A DNA stretch of 40,799 nucleotides from assembly GCA_023659985.1 (NCBI GenBank), contig JAGXOH010000003.1, forward strand, positions 1 to 40,799, written 5' to 3'. A program made the translations under genes and the position numbers. The notes beneath the pieces are model-generated. The model was not told the DNA's origin. It searched no databases and was given only the letters and a program-made list of their open reading frames with translations. The first letter of the stretch is position 1; every line of letters starts with the position of its first letter. This DNA is from Candidatus Falkowbacteria bacterium LH_S3 (lineage in GTDB: Bacteria > Patescibacteriota > Patescibacteriia > Patescibacteriales > JAGXOH01). Positions 24,372 to 31,794 of this stretch are shown in pieces.

Positions 24372-24773
24372 ATGAATATGAAAAAGGCTAAATTCAAGAA
24401 CATAAGGCTAAATTGCGTTAAAAATGAGCAGTTTGGTTCAGCTTTATTAATGACCATTATGATTTTGGGCGGCTTTTTATTGTCTTCTCTCGTAGCTGCC
24501 AACATAATTTTTCACGGTATTAAAATGGTTAAAGTGCAAACTTCTTCTACCAAGGCTTTTTTTGCTGGTGAAGCTGGAGCGGAAAAAGCTTTATGGAAAG
24601 TTAGGAAAGACGGATACAGCTTGCCTGCTTCAGATGAAGAGAATATTTTTTCTGGAACATTGGGTAATGGAAGTAGTTATTCTGTTAATTATACAGCAGC
24701 ATCCTATACTGATATAATGACCTCTGTGGGAGAATATGAAACAACCAAAAGAAGCACGGAAGTGGAATGGTGA
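24372..24773 (+). CDS. PilX/GspK-like minor pilin component
   Basis: A 133-aa protein with a short N-terminal region FGSALLMTIMILGGFLLSSLVAANI, the QxGSALLLTL-type start of PilX proteins, lacking the E5 of classical pilins. It then has FFAGEAGAEKALW, the typical PilX 'A.. AEAG.E.AL' motif. Its short length suggests a compact variant. It is the last gene of the minor pilin run and ends in TGA just before a repeat tract. Assembly ATPase, platform protein and prepilin peptidase are not in this window. Confidence 0.75.
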   Translation: MNMKKAKFKNIRLNCVKNEQFGSALLMTIMILGGFLLSSLVAANIIFHGIKMVKVQTSSTKAFFAGEAGAEKALWKVRKDGYSLPASDEENIFSGTLGNGSSYSVNYTAASYTDIMTSVGEYETTKRSTEVEW

Positions 24774-24774
24774 A

Positions 24775-25345
24775 TACTCAATAAAATCCAAAATCCAAAA
24801 TCCTAATGTCAAATGAAATCCAAAATCCAAATGACAAATTAAATATAGTTGAAACTCAAAACTCAAAAGTCAAAAGTCAAAACCAAAACTCAAAATTCAA
24901 AACCAAAATTTAAATGAAATCCAAAATCCAAAATCCTAATGCCAAATGAAATCCAAAATCCAAATGCCAAATTAGTCAAGCAAAGCTTGACTGCTCAACG
25001 CTGAACGCATAAAGATTAAAGATATTAAAAATAGGAACCTATGTTTATTCATTTGACATTTGAGCTTTGACATTTGACCTTCATTTGACATTTGAGCTTT
25101 GTCATTTGGATTTTATTGTATGACATTAGGATTTTGACATTAGGATTTTATTAAGTAGAAGTTTTAAGTTTTAAGTTGTAGCTTTTAGCTTTGAGTTTTT
25201 AGCTTTAAGTTCTGACATTTGACATTTATTCATTTGGATTTCATTTGTCATTTGGATTTTGTCATTTGGATTTTATTAAGTAGAAGTTTTAAGTTTTAAG
25301 TTGTAGCTTTTAGCTTTTAGCTTTAAGTTCTGACATTTGACATTG
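24775..25345. repeat. long family 2 heptamer repeat with inverted halves
   Basis: About 570 bp without a gene. The first half reads AAATCCA/AATGTCA/AAACTCA heptamers on the plus strand; after a perfect hairpin AGTCAAGC-AAA-GCTTGACT (24974-24992) the second half reads the complement (TTTGACA, TTTGAGC, ATTTTGG, TTTTAAG). The tract as a whole is therefore a loose, very large inverted repeat. From 25346 to 25477 is plain AT-rich sequence leading to murA. Confidence 0.85.
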
Positions 25346-25477
25346 TGTGCCTAAAACAACAAATAATTGAAAAAACAGAGAATATGGGTTACTATAAAAA
25401 TAAACAATATAAACTTAACTTACAAACACTTGTATTGATGTTTTTAAAAATTAAACAACAAGCAAACCAAAAATATT

Positions 25478-26740
25478 ATGTCTAAATTTATTATCCAAGG
25501 CCAAGCTAAATTATCCGGAGAAATAGAAGTGAAAGGAGCTAAAAATTTAGCATTAAAAATAATCCCAGCCTCCATTTTGATAAAAGATGAAATTTTTGTT
25601 ACCTCTCTACCTGATATAAAAGATATAAATAAATCCTTATCTCTACTGGAAAAACTCGGCGCCAGTATTAAAAAAAACGAAAATTCAGCTCAAATAAACT
25701 CCCGCGAGATTAAAGAAACAACTCTATTTGAAGGCCATGCCAAAACATTCAGGGCTTCAATAATGTTTGTGGGACCTCTACTAGCTCGTTTCGGAGAAGT
25801 AAGTTTTCCGCACCCCGGTGGATGCGTTATCGGAGCCGGGAGGAGGCCTATTGATTTGTTTGTGGAAGGATTTAAAGCATTAGGAGCCGAATTAAAGCAA
25901 CAAGGAAATTATTACCATTTAAAAGCTTCTAAACTTAGTGGAACTGAATATTTTTTTCCTAGTATAAGCGTCACTGCCACTGAAAGCTTAATGATGACCG
26001 CCACCTTAGCCCAAGGAACCACAGTTCTTAAAAATTGTGCTATGGAACCAGAAGTTAAAGTGTTAGCAGATTTTTTAAACAACAGGGGCGCAAAAATAAA
26101 AGGAGCAGGCACACCGACTATAAAGATTCAAGGAGTTAATAAATTAAAAGGAGGACGAGCCAGAATTATTCCAGATCGAATTGAAACCGGCTCTTTCGCT
26201 ATTATGGCGGCAGCTACTGGCTCAGAGCTAACCATTACCGAATGCGAACCTAACCATATTCAAATCTTATTAACCATTTTTGATAAGATCGGAGTCTATT
26301 ATAAAAAGGAGAAAAATAAACTACACATAAAGCAGACTAAATCATTAAAACCGTATAACATCAAAACTCATGAATACCCCGGTTTTCCCACAGATCTTCA
26401 ACCGCCATACACGGTCTTAATGACCCAGGCCAAAGGAACCAGTCTAATCCATGAGGCTATTTATGACAGAAGATTGCTTTATATAGATCTCCTCTCTCAA
26501 ATGGGAGCTGACATACTAATGTGTGATCCTCATAGAGCCATTGTTAACGGTCCCACCAAGCTTTATAATCGAAAATTAACAAGCCCTGATCTTCGAGCGG
26601 GAATTGCTTTATTGATAGCATCTTTAGTAGCCAAAGGCACATCTGAAATAGACAACATCTATCAAATAGAAAGAGGTTATAAAAATATTGATAAAAGATT
26701 AAAAGCTATAGGCGTTGATATTCAAAGAAAAAACGAATGA
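25478..26740 (+). CDS. murA: UDP-N-acetylglucosamine 1-carboxyvinyltransferase
   Basis: Catalyses the first committed step of peptidoglycan synthesis: enolpyruvyl transfer from PEP to UDP-GlcNAc in the cytoplasm. The 420-aa product has the N-terminal GAKNLALK (Lys22-Asn23) motif, the active-site loop PGGCVIGAGRRPIDLF with the catalytic, fosfomycin-reactive cysteine at C116, and the late motifs EYPGFPTDLQPP and RAGIALLIASLVAKG. Length matches the family. murI lies 1.5 kb further on the same strand, so cell-wall genes are grouped here. Confidence 0.96.
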   Translation: MSKFIIQGQAKLSGEIEVKGAKNLALKIIPASILIKDEIFVTSLPDIKDINKSLSLLEKLGASIKKNENSAQINSREIKETTLFEGHAKTFRASIMFVGPLLARFGEVSFPHPGGCVIGAGRRPIDLFVEGFKALGAELKQQGNYYHLKASKLSGTEYFFPSISVTATESLMMTATLAQGTTVLKNCAMEPEVKVLADFLNNRGAKIKGAGTPTIKIQGVNKLKGGRARIIPDRIETGSFAIMAAATGSELTITECEPNHIQILLTIFDKIGVYYKKEKNKLHIKQTKSLKPYNIKTHEYPGFPTDLQPPYTVLMTQAKGTSLIHEAIYDRRLLYIDLLSQMGADILMCDPHRAIVNGPTKLYNRKLTSPDLRAGIALLIASLVAKGTSEIDNIYQIERGYKNIDKRLKAIGVDIQRKNE

Positions 26741-26787
26741 CAAGATAAAAAATAAATACAGACTACTAATTTTTATTGTTTGTTAGC

Positions 26788-26793
26788 TATAAT
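26788..26793 (+). promoter_or_regulatory. -10 element TATAAT 8 nt before the 26802 start
   Basis: TATAAT then 8 nt then ATG, the same spacing as at secA. Suggests a leaderless transcript. No clear -35 or Shine-Dalgarno sequence. Confidence 0.4.
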
Positions 26794-26801
26794 TATTTTT
26801 T

Positions 26802-28187
26802 ATGGTATCAAAAAGAAGAAGAATATTATTCCTTTTATTTATATTAATATTTGCTATTATATCTTCTCTTACTATTTTGTATACTTCCGGATATAGTATA
26901 AATTGGACTTGGCCACCCAATTTTAATCAAGTGTTGCAAAAAACAGGTATGTTAGTGCTGGAAACTGAACCTGAAGGAGCTGATATTTATATAAACGGAA
27001 AAACACAAAAAAAATTATTAGATAATATTGGATTATCACAAAACCAGGAAAACATCGTGAAAACTCCGGCTAAGATAAAATACATAGCTCCTGGCAAATA
27101 CCATATACGTTTGGAAAAGGAAAATTATTGGCCATGGGAAAAGGAGCTGCGCATTCTACCCGGAAAGCAAACCAAGACCCAAGATATAATTTTATTCAAA
27201 AAAAGCCTTCCTTCAAAAATCGTTTCCTCTTCGGCTCAAAAAATAAAAATATCATCTGATAAAAATTATATACTACTACCTAAAGATGACTTATTGGTTA
27301 ATTTAAACAAAGAACAGGCCATAAGCATAAAAAGCCAAGAAACTGCAAACTTAAAGGCTACTTCTACTGCCAAAACCATTTCTTGGTCTCCAGACAGCCA
27401 AAAATTTTTAATAGGAACAAAAATATATAATATTGATGATATTAAAAACCCCATAAACTTAGATGATAAACTGTTAAATTCCAATGTCAAAAATATAAAA
27501 TGGCTTAATAATTCAGTTATTTACTACCAATTTAAAAATTCAATCGCTTACTATGATATCAATCAGGATAAAAGCGAAACCATCCTTTCTTTAGAAAAAA
27601 ATATAATTGACTATCTCCCAGGAGATGATAGGATTTATATTATAAACAGCCAAGGAATGCAGGTATCAATGGGAATATATTCCATTGATTCAAAAACCGT
27701 TTTTAGAAAAATCAATCTTCCTTATTCTACTAGCTACACTTTCATTAACCCTTCACACAAATTAATAAATCTATATGACAAAAATTATAATATATTGTAT
27801 CTTATAAATGAGGATTCTTTTTTCAACCCTATAAAAACTATTCTAGAAAATATTAAATATACTGACTGGGCAGGAGAAAATAAACTGGTTTACGCAAACA
27901 AATTTGAAATTTGGACTTATAACATAGAAAATAACAAAAAAACCTTGTTAACGCGCATCAGTGAACCGATTATCGGAGTAAGTTGGCATCACAGCATGAA
28001 ATACGCTCTTTATTACACAAAAACCGCCATAAATGTAATTGAAAACAAACAACAGACAAAAAAGAGTATAACTAATCTAACAAACGTTACAAGAATTTAT
28101 TCATCTGCGAAGGGGATGAGTGGTAACTTTATATATTTTAATGCTAAAATCGGCAGAAACACAGGGCTATATAAATTAAGCCTTTAA
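26802..28187 (+). CDS. membrane-anchored PEGA-domain protein with propeller-like C-terminal part
   Basis: A 461-aa protein with a transmembrane helix near residues 7-28 and a PEGA domain at about 48-128 (GMLVLETEPEGADIYINGK ... PAKIKYIAPGKYHIRLEKENYWPWEKELRI). A long beta-rich region follows that resembles a WD40/TolB-like propeller (repeated 'ISWSPDSQKFLIG', 'IKWLNNSVIYY', 'DWAGENKLVY', 'VSWHHSMKYAL' strands). PEGA domains are extracytoplasmic and are often found in surface or envelope proteins. No catalytic residues are evident. It lies between murA and murI, so an envelope role is plausible. Confidence 0.75.
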   Translation: MVSKRRRILFLLFILIFAIISSLTILYTSGYSINWTWPPNFNQVLQKTGMLVLETEPEGADIYINGKTQKKLLDNIGLSQNQENIVKTPAKIKYIAPGKYHIRLEKENYWPWEKELRILPGKQTKTQDIILFKKSLPSKIVSSSAQKIKISSDKNYILLPKDDLLVNLNKEQAISIKSQETANLKATSTAKTISWSPDSQKFLIGTKIYNIDDIKNPINLDDKLLNSNVKNIKWLNNSVIYYQFKNSIAYYDINQDKSETILSLEKNIIDYLPGDDRIYIINSQGMQVSMGIYSIDSKTVFRKINLPYSTSYTFINPSHKLINLYDKNYNILYLINEDSFFNPIKTILENIKYTDWAGENKLVYANKFEIWTYNIENNKKTLLTRISEPIIGVSWHHSMKYALYYTKTAINVIENKQQTKKSITNLTNVTRIYSSAKGMSGNFIYFNAKIGRNTGLYKLSL

Positions 28188-28215
28188 TAGAAAACTTATA
28201 ATTAACATATATATT

Positions 28216-29040
28216 ATGATAGGAGTATTAGATTCAGGCTTAGGAGGACTTACTTTCTTAAAAGAGTTTTCAGATGCATTGCCTGGCTATAGTTTTGTTT
28301 ATCTAGGAGATAATGCCAGAGCACCCTATGGCAACAAATCACAAGAAATTATTTATAAATACACTCGCCAAGGAGTGGAATTTCTTTTTGACAAAGGGTG
28401 TGAGCTTATAATAATCGCGTGTAATACCGCATCAAGTGAACCCCTGAAAAAAATCCAACAAGAATTTCTCCTTGAAAAATACCCTGATAAAAACGTTTTG
28501 GGAGTAATTGTTCCCACTGTTGAAGGTGCTATGCAGAGTATAAATTATAATTCTAAAAAAAATAAAATAGGAATCATCGGAACCAAAGCGACTATGGAAT
28601 CCAAAAGTTATGACCAAGAATTTAAAAAACTATCTCCAAAAGTAGAAATATACAAAAAAGCCACCCCTTTGCTAGTGCCTTTAATTGAAGAGGGATGGCT
28701 GGATAGACGGGAAACTAAAATGATATTAAGGTATTATCTGCGAGACTTGAAAAATAATAAAGTAAATACATTAATCTTGGGATGCACTCATTATCCAGTG
28801 CTACATAAAACAATACAAGGAATAGTCGGATCTCAAATCAATGTAGCGGATGCTCCTAAAGCCGTGGCTCTACGCTTAAAAGACTATCTAACCAGGCATC
28901 CGGAAAGAGATGAAAAAATTGAAAAGAAGAGAAAGAGAATCTTTTATACCACAGATGATAAAAAAAGATTTGCCAGTATCGGACAAAGATTTTATAAAGC
29001 ACCTATTAAAAAGGTAGAAAAAATAAACTTGGAACAATAA
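28216..29040 (+). CDS. murI: glutamate racemase
   Basis: Interconverts L- and D-glutamate to supply D-Glu for peptidoglycan. The 274-aa product starts MIGVLDSGLGGLT (Asp6 and Ser7 of the substrate site) and continues with YLGDNARAPYGNKS. The two catalytic cysteines sit in ACNTAS (C69) and GCTHYP (C190). It begins 28 bp after the PEGA gene. Its stop is only 8 bp from the stop of uppS on the other strand, so the transcripts converge. The C-terminus is extended by a basic tail of about 25 residues. Confidence 0.95.
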   Translation: MIGVLDSGLGGLTFLKEFSDALPGYSFVYLGDNARAPYGNKSQEIIYKYTRQGVEFLFDKGCELIIIACNTASSEPLKKIQQEFLLEKYPDKNVLGVIVPTVEGAMQSINYNSKKNKIGIIGTKATMESKSYDQEFKKLSPKVEIYKKATPLLVPLIEEGWLDRRETKMILRYYLRDLKNNKVNTLILGCTHYPVLHKTIQGIVGSQINVADAPKAVALRLKDYLTRHPERDEKIEKKRKRIFYTTDDKKRFASIGQRFYKAPIKKVEKINLEQ

Positions 29041-29048
29041 TCAATTGT

Positions 29049-29756
29049 TTAGTTACCTCCAAATCTTCTTTTTCTTCGAGAAAATTCTTTTATAATATAC
29101 TCCACATCATTTTCAGCAAAATCAGGCCAATATTTATCTAAGAAAATTAACTCACTATAAGCTGATTCCCACAACTGAAAGCCTGACAACCTTTTCTCCC
29201 CTGAGGTTCTGACTATAACATCAGGATCACCCACTTCCGGGTGATATAAATTTTCAGAAATAGTGTCTTCATTAATATCATCATTTTTAATTCCGGCCTG
29301 AACCATCTTGCGAATAGCATCAACAATCTCGGCTCTTCCTCCGTAATTAAGGCATACATTAAAGATGCCATTTTTGTTTTCCTTAGTCTTTTCTTCAACC
29401 TCCCTACATCTGTCAGGAATACCCCCAGGAAGCTCATCCACTCCTCCACTAATTACCACTTTATGTCCTTTTTTCATTGCGTTCTCCACCTCTTCCCTTA
29501 ACACTTTTTCCAGAAGATCCATTAAATATTCAACCTCTTCTTTTTTTCTATTCCAATTTTCAGTAGAAAAAGCATACGCTGTTACTATTTCCACACCTTG
29601 ATCCAAAAACCACTTAGGAGCTTCCCTAACTCTTTTTTCACCTTCCATATGTCCTTTAAAAACAGATAATCCTCTTTCTTTGGCCCACCTTCGATTGCCA
29701 TCCAAGATAAGCCCCACATGCTTGGGAATTTTATTGTTTTTCACTGAATTTTCCAT
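29049..29756 (-). CDS. uppS: isoprenyl transferase (undecaprenyl diphosphate synthase family)
   Basis: A cis-prenyltransferase that makes the C55 lipid carrier for peptidoglycan and surface glycans. The 235-aa product carries HVGLILDGNRRWAKERGL, with the catalytic Asp19 and the DGNRRWA signature, GHxxGxxxV (here GHMEGEKRV), FSTENW, and the C-terminal DPDVIVRTSGEKRLSGFQLW, which binds diphosphate. It is the first gene of the long minus-strand block, convergent with murI. Confidence 0.95.
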   Translation of the reverse strand: MENSVKNNKIPKHVGLILDGNRRWAKERGLSVFKGHMEGEKRVREAPKWFLDQGVEIVTAYAFSTENWNRKKEEVEYLMDLLEKVLREEVENAMKKGHKVVISGGVDELPGGIPDRCREVEEKTKENKNGIFNVCLNYGGRAEIVDAIRKMVQAGIKNDDINEDTISENLYHPEVGDPDVIVRTSGEKRLSGFQLWESAYSELIFLDKYWPDFAENDVEYIIKEFSRRKRRFGGN

Positions 29757-29836
29757 AATAAAATAATGGTTAATACTCTTAAGTATAAATAAACACTGGC
29801 AAAAATAATTTGTTTTTTATAGCCAGATATAAAAAG

Positions 29837-30100
29837 CTAATTTTTGATTTTAATCATTTTAAACCTTGCGGTCAATCCTGTTAATATTTTAACATTATTT
29901 TCATCGATCTCCAATTTCTTAGCTAAAAATCCGATCAATTCCTTGTTAGCCTTGCCTTTTTCCGCCCGAGCTTTTATATCTATTTTCAATACACCCTTCA
30001 CGACAGATTTTATCTTATTAGCTGGAGCACCTGCTCTAACTTTCACTTTTATCACTATTTCTCTTTCAAATTTTAATCTTTCTTTTAGCTTATTTAACAT
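29837..30100 (-). CDS. DUF167 / YggU family protein
   Basis: An 87-aa basic protein with the family pattern VKVRAGAPANKIK...KIDIKARAEKGKANKELIGFLAKKL and a final strand with LTGLTARFKMIKI, close to the 'G..SR.K.I.I' ending of YggU. The fold is known; function is not. It starts 5 bp after the rlmN stop, so the two are very likely cotranscribed. Confidence 0.85.
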   Translation of the reverse strand: MLNKLKERLKFEREIVIKVKVRAGAPANKIKSVVKGVLKIDIKARAEKGKANKELIGFLAKKLEIDENNVKILTGLTARFKMIKIKN

Positions 30101-30105
30101 AAACT

Positions 30106-31113
30106 TTATTTAATCGTTTTTTTACCTACCAATTGTCCGCAAGCCGCCTTAATATCCTGTCCAAATTTATATCTTTGGATAACTTTTACACCTTTTCTCT
30201 CAAGGATGGCGCGAAATTTATTTATTTGCTGTGGAGTGGAGCCCTTATACCCTTTGGTTGAATTGAATTCTATTAAATTAACCTTTAAATGCTTGCCCAA
30301 TTTTTCTTTTAGCAGATCTGCTAATTTATAAGCTTGAGAAACTGAATCATTAATACCTCTAAGCATTATGTATTCCACCATCACCTCTCTACCTGTATAA
30401 AAAATGTAGTCAGCCACGACATTTAATAACTTATCTATTCCAAACCTTTTATTTACAGGCATTAAAGAGCTCCTTAATTTGTCGCTAGCGGCATTCAAGG
30501 ATATCGCCAAATTAACTTGCATATATTCCTTAGACAATTTTTTAATACCGTCAATAATACCAACGGTAGAAATGGACATCTTTCTAGCTCCTATATTGAA
30601 AAAATCTTTATCATTTAAAAAATGAACAGCCTTAACTACTTCATTGTAATTCAACATTGGCTCCCCCATTCCCATGAATACCACATTGGTTACCTTTTGA
30701 TTTTTATCTTTTAGGTATCTTTCAAATAATAATACTTGTTGTACAATTTCTGTGTACAATAGATTTCTTTTACATCCCAACTTGCCGGTAGCACAAAAAT
30801 TACAACCCATGTTGCATCCCGCTTGGGTTGATACACATACGCTGTTCTGATTTCCATACCTCATTAGAACGGATTCCACAAAATTATCATCAAAACAAAC
30901 AACCGCTTTAACTGTCTTTTTGTCCTTGGATTTAAAAATATCTGCCTCAATTTTCAATGGACAATTCTCCCATAATATCCCTCTTAGTTCTTTGGGTATA
31001 TTGCCAGCCTCCTGCCAAGAACTGATGAATTGTCTGTAGACAGCATCATACACCTGCTTATGCCTGAATTTAGGTTGGTCTTTAAGTATATCTTTTAATT
31101 TTGATAAGTTCAT
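30106..31113 (-). CDS. rlmN: 23S rRNA (adenine-2503-C2) / tRNA-A37 methyltransferase RlmN
   Basis: A radical-SAM enzyme that methylates C2 of A2503 in 23S rRNA and A37 in some tRNAs. In 335 aa it has the cluster motif CNMGCNFC (C100, C104, C107) within STQAGCNMGCNFCATG, the GMGEPMLNY signature, the ISLNA strand, and the C-terminal resolving cysteine in IKAACGQL, which forms the methylation intermediate. Length is typical. Both catalytic cysteines are present, so it should be active. Confidence 0.96.
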   Translation of the reverse strand: MNLSKLKDILKDQPKFRHKQVYDAVYRQFISSWQEAGNIPKELRGILWENCPLKIEADIFKSKDKKTVKAVVCFDDNFVESVLMRYGNQNSVCVSTQAGCNMGCNFCATGKLGCKRNLLYTEIVQQVLLFERYLKDKNQKVTNVVFMGMGEPMLNYNEVVKAVHFLNDKDFFNIGARKMSISTVGIIDGIKKLSKEYMQVNLAISLNAASDKLRSSLMPVNKRFGIDKLLNVVADYIFYTGREVMVEYIMLRGINDSVSQAYKLADLLKEKLGKHLKVNLIEFNSTKGYKGSTPQQINKFRAILERKGVKVIQRYKFGQDIKAACGQLVGKKTIK

Positions 31114-31196
31114 ATTATCTAAATTTTTTTATTCTTTTAACTTATGAAAAATTTGCCTCCTAAGGAAAACAAGGAGACAAAAAACGTTCATTGTAT

Positions 31197-31409
31197 TTAT
31201 GCCAACTCTTTGGTCCAATAATGGGTTATCGCCAAAATAAACAAACCAATAAACAATGCTACCCAGGAATTTATTTCCTGGCTTCCCATATGCAAATAAA
31301 CCTCCAATAATCCCCATACCCCCTTCCAAAAAGTAACAACGGCACACCCGATCAACAAACTAAAGATCGCTTGTTTAAAAGGTTTTAATTTTTGAATTCT
31401 GTGAAACAT
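31197..31409 (-). CDS. small two-helix membrane protein
   Basis: A 70-aa protein, start MFHRIQKLKPFKQAIFS, with two hydrophobic segments (about residues 15-36 and 45-63) joined by a short polar loop. Basic N-terminus, so the termini are probably inside. No family recognised. An overlapping frame at 31129-31347 is its shadow. It is the last gene on the rlmN side before the accessory island. Confidence 0.55.
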   Translation of the reverse strand: MFHRIQKLKPFKQAIFSLLIGCAVVTFWKGVWGLLEVYLHMGSQEINSWVALFIGLFILAITHYWTKELA

Positions 31410-31426
31410 AGATTATAAATTATAAA

Positions 31427-31516
31427 TTAAAAAAACATAAACAAAATTGTCACAATTACTAAACCCAATGCAAACCTTTTTTGAATGAAAAATACTTGAT
31501 TAACTCCATTCCACAT
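31427..31516 (-). CDS. possible 29-residue membrane peptide
   Basis: ATG at 31516 preceded by GGTGA (3 nt spacing), product begins MWNGVNQVFFIQKR and ends in one hydrophobic helix (FALGLVIVTILFMFF). It stops 17 bp before the start of the 70-aa membrane protein on the same strand. Plausible but too short to be sure. Confidence 0.3.
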   Translation of the reverse strand: MWNGVNQVFFIQKRFALGLVIVTILFMFF

Positions 31517-31570
31517 CTTCACCCGCCTGTTAGACTGAAAGATTTTTTGTGATGGTGCGGTTTACATTCA

Positions 31571-31597
31571 TTTCAAATAATATATTGTACAATATTA
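31571..31597. other. AT-rich palindrome centred on TTGTACAA
   Basis: An imperfect 24-bp inverted repeat (ATTGTACAAT core, with flanking AATAAT and ATTATT) just 3' of the broken small gene. It could be an operator or a weak terminator. Confidence 0.3.
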
Positions 31598-31600
31598 TTA

Positions 31601-31747
31601 TTAAAAAACGTTTCTTAATTTAAAAGCCCTGAAATTTACACCTTCGGTCTTTTTTATTGGAGCATAGTCAAAGTCAAACCTACCTTGATGAGATTTGACC
31701 TTGAGAAACCAAAACTGCTTGATAATGAGCGAGTATTATTCAGGCAT
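31601..31747 (-). pseudogene. short ORF with strong ribosome site but a stop at codon 4
   Basis: A near-perfect Shine-Dalgarno (AAGGAGG, 31752-31758) stands 4 nt before an ATG that reads Met-Pro-Glu-stop (TAA 31736-31738). The same frame then stays open for 44 codons of natural-looking sequence (YSLIIKQFWFLKVKSHQGRF, DFDYAPIKKTEGVNFRAFKL and a final RNVF) to a TAA at 31601-31603. It begins 47 bp after the PurD-like gene on the same strand and looks like its operon partner, inactivated by one nonsense change. Family unknown. Confidence 0.5.
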
Positions 31748-31794
31748 AGCCCCTCCTTCTTCAATATCTATTATCTGAACTCTTAGACTGAACT

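Noticed and set aside
24630..24866. Minus-strand ORF over the PilX-like gene and repeat
   Set aside because: Opposite to a well-supported gene and extended only by repeat sequence; a shadow frame.
29040..29049. Strand switch from plus to minus as a possible replication terminus
   Set aside because: One convergent gene pair is not enough; no dif-like site was recognised and skew could not be computed.
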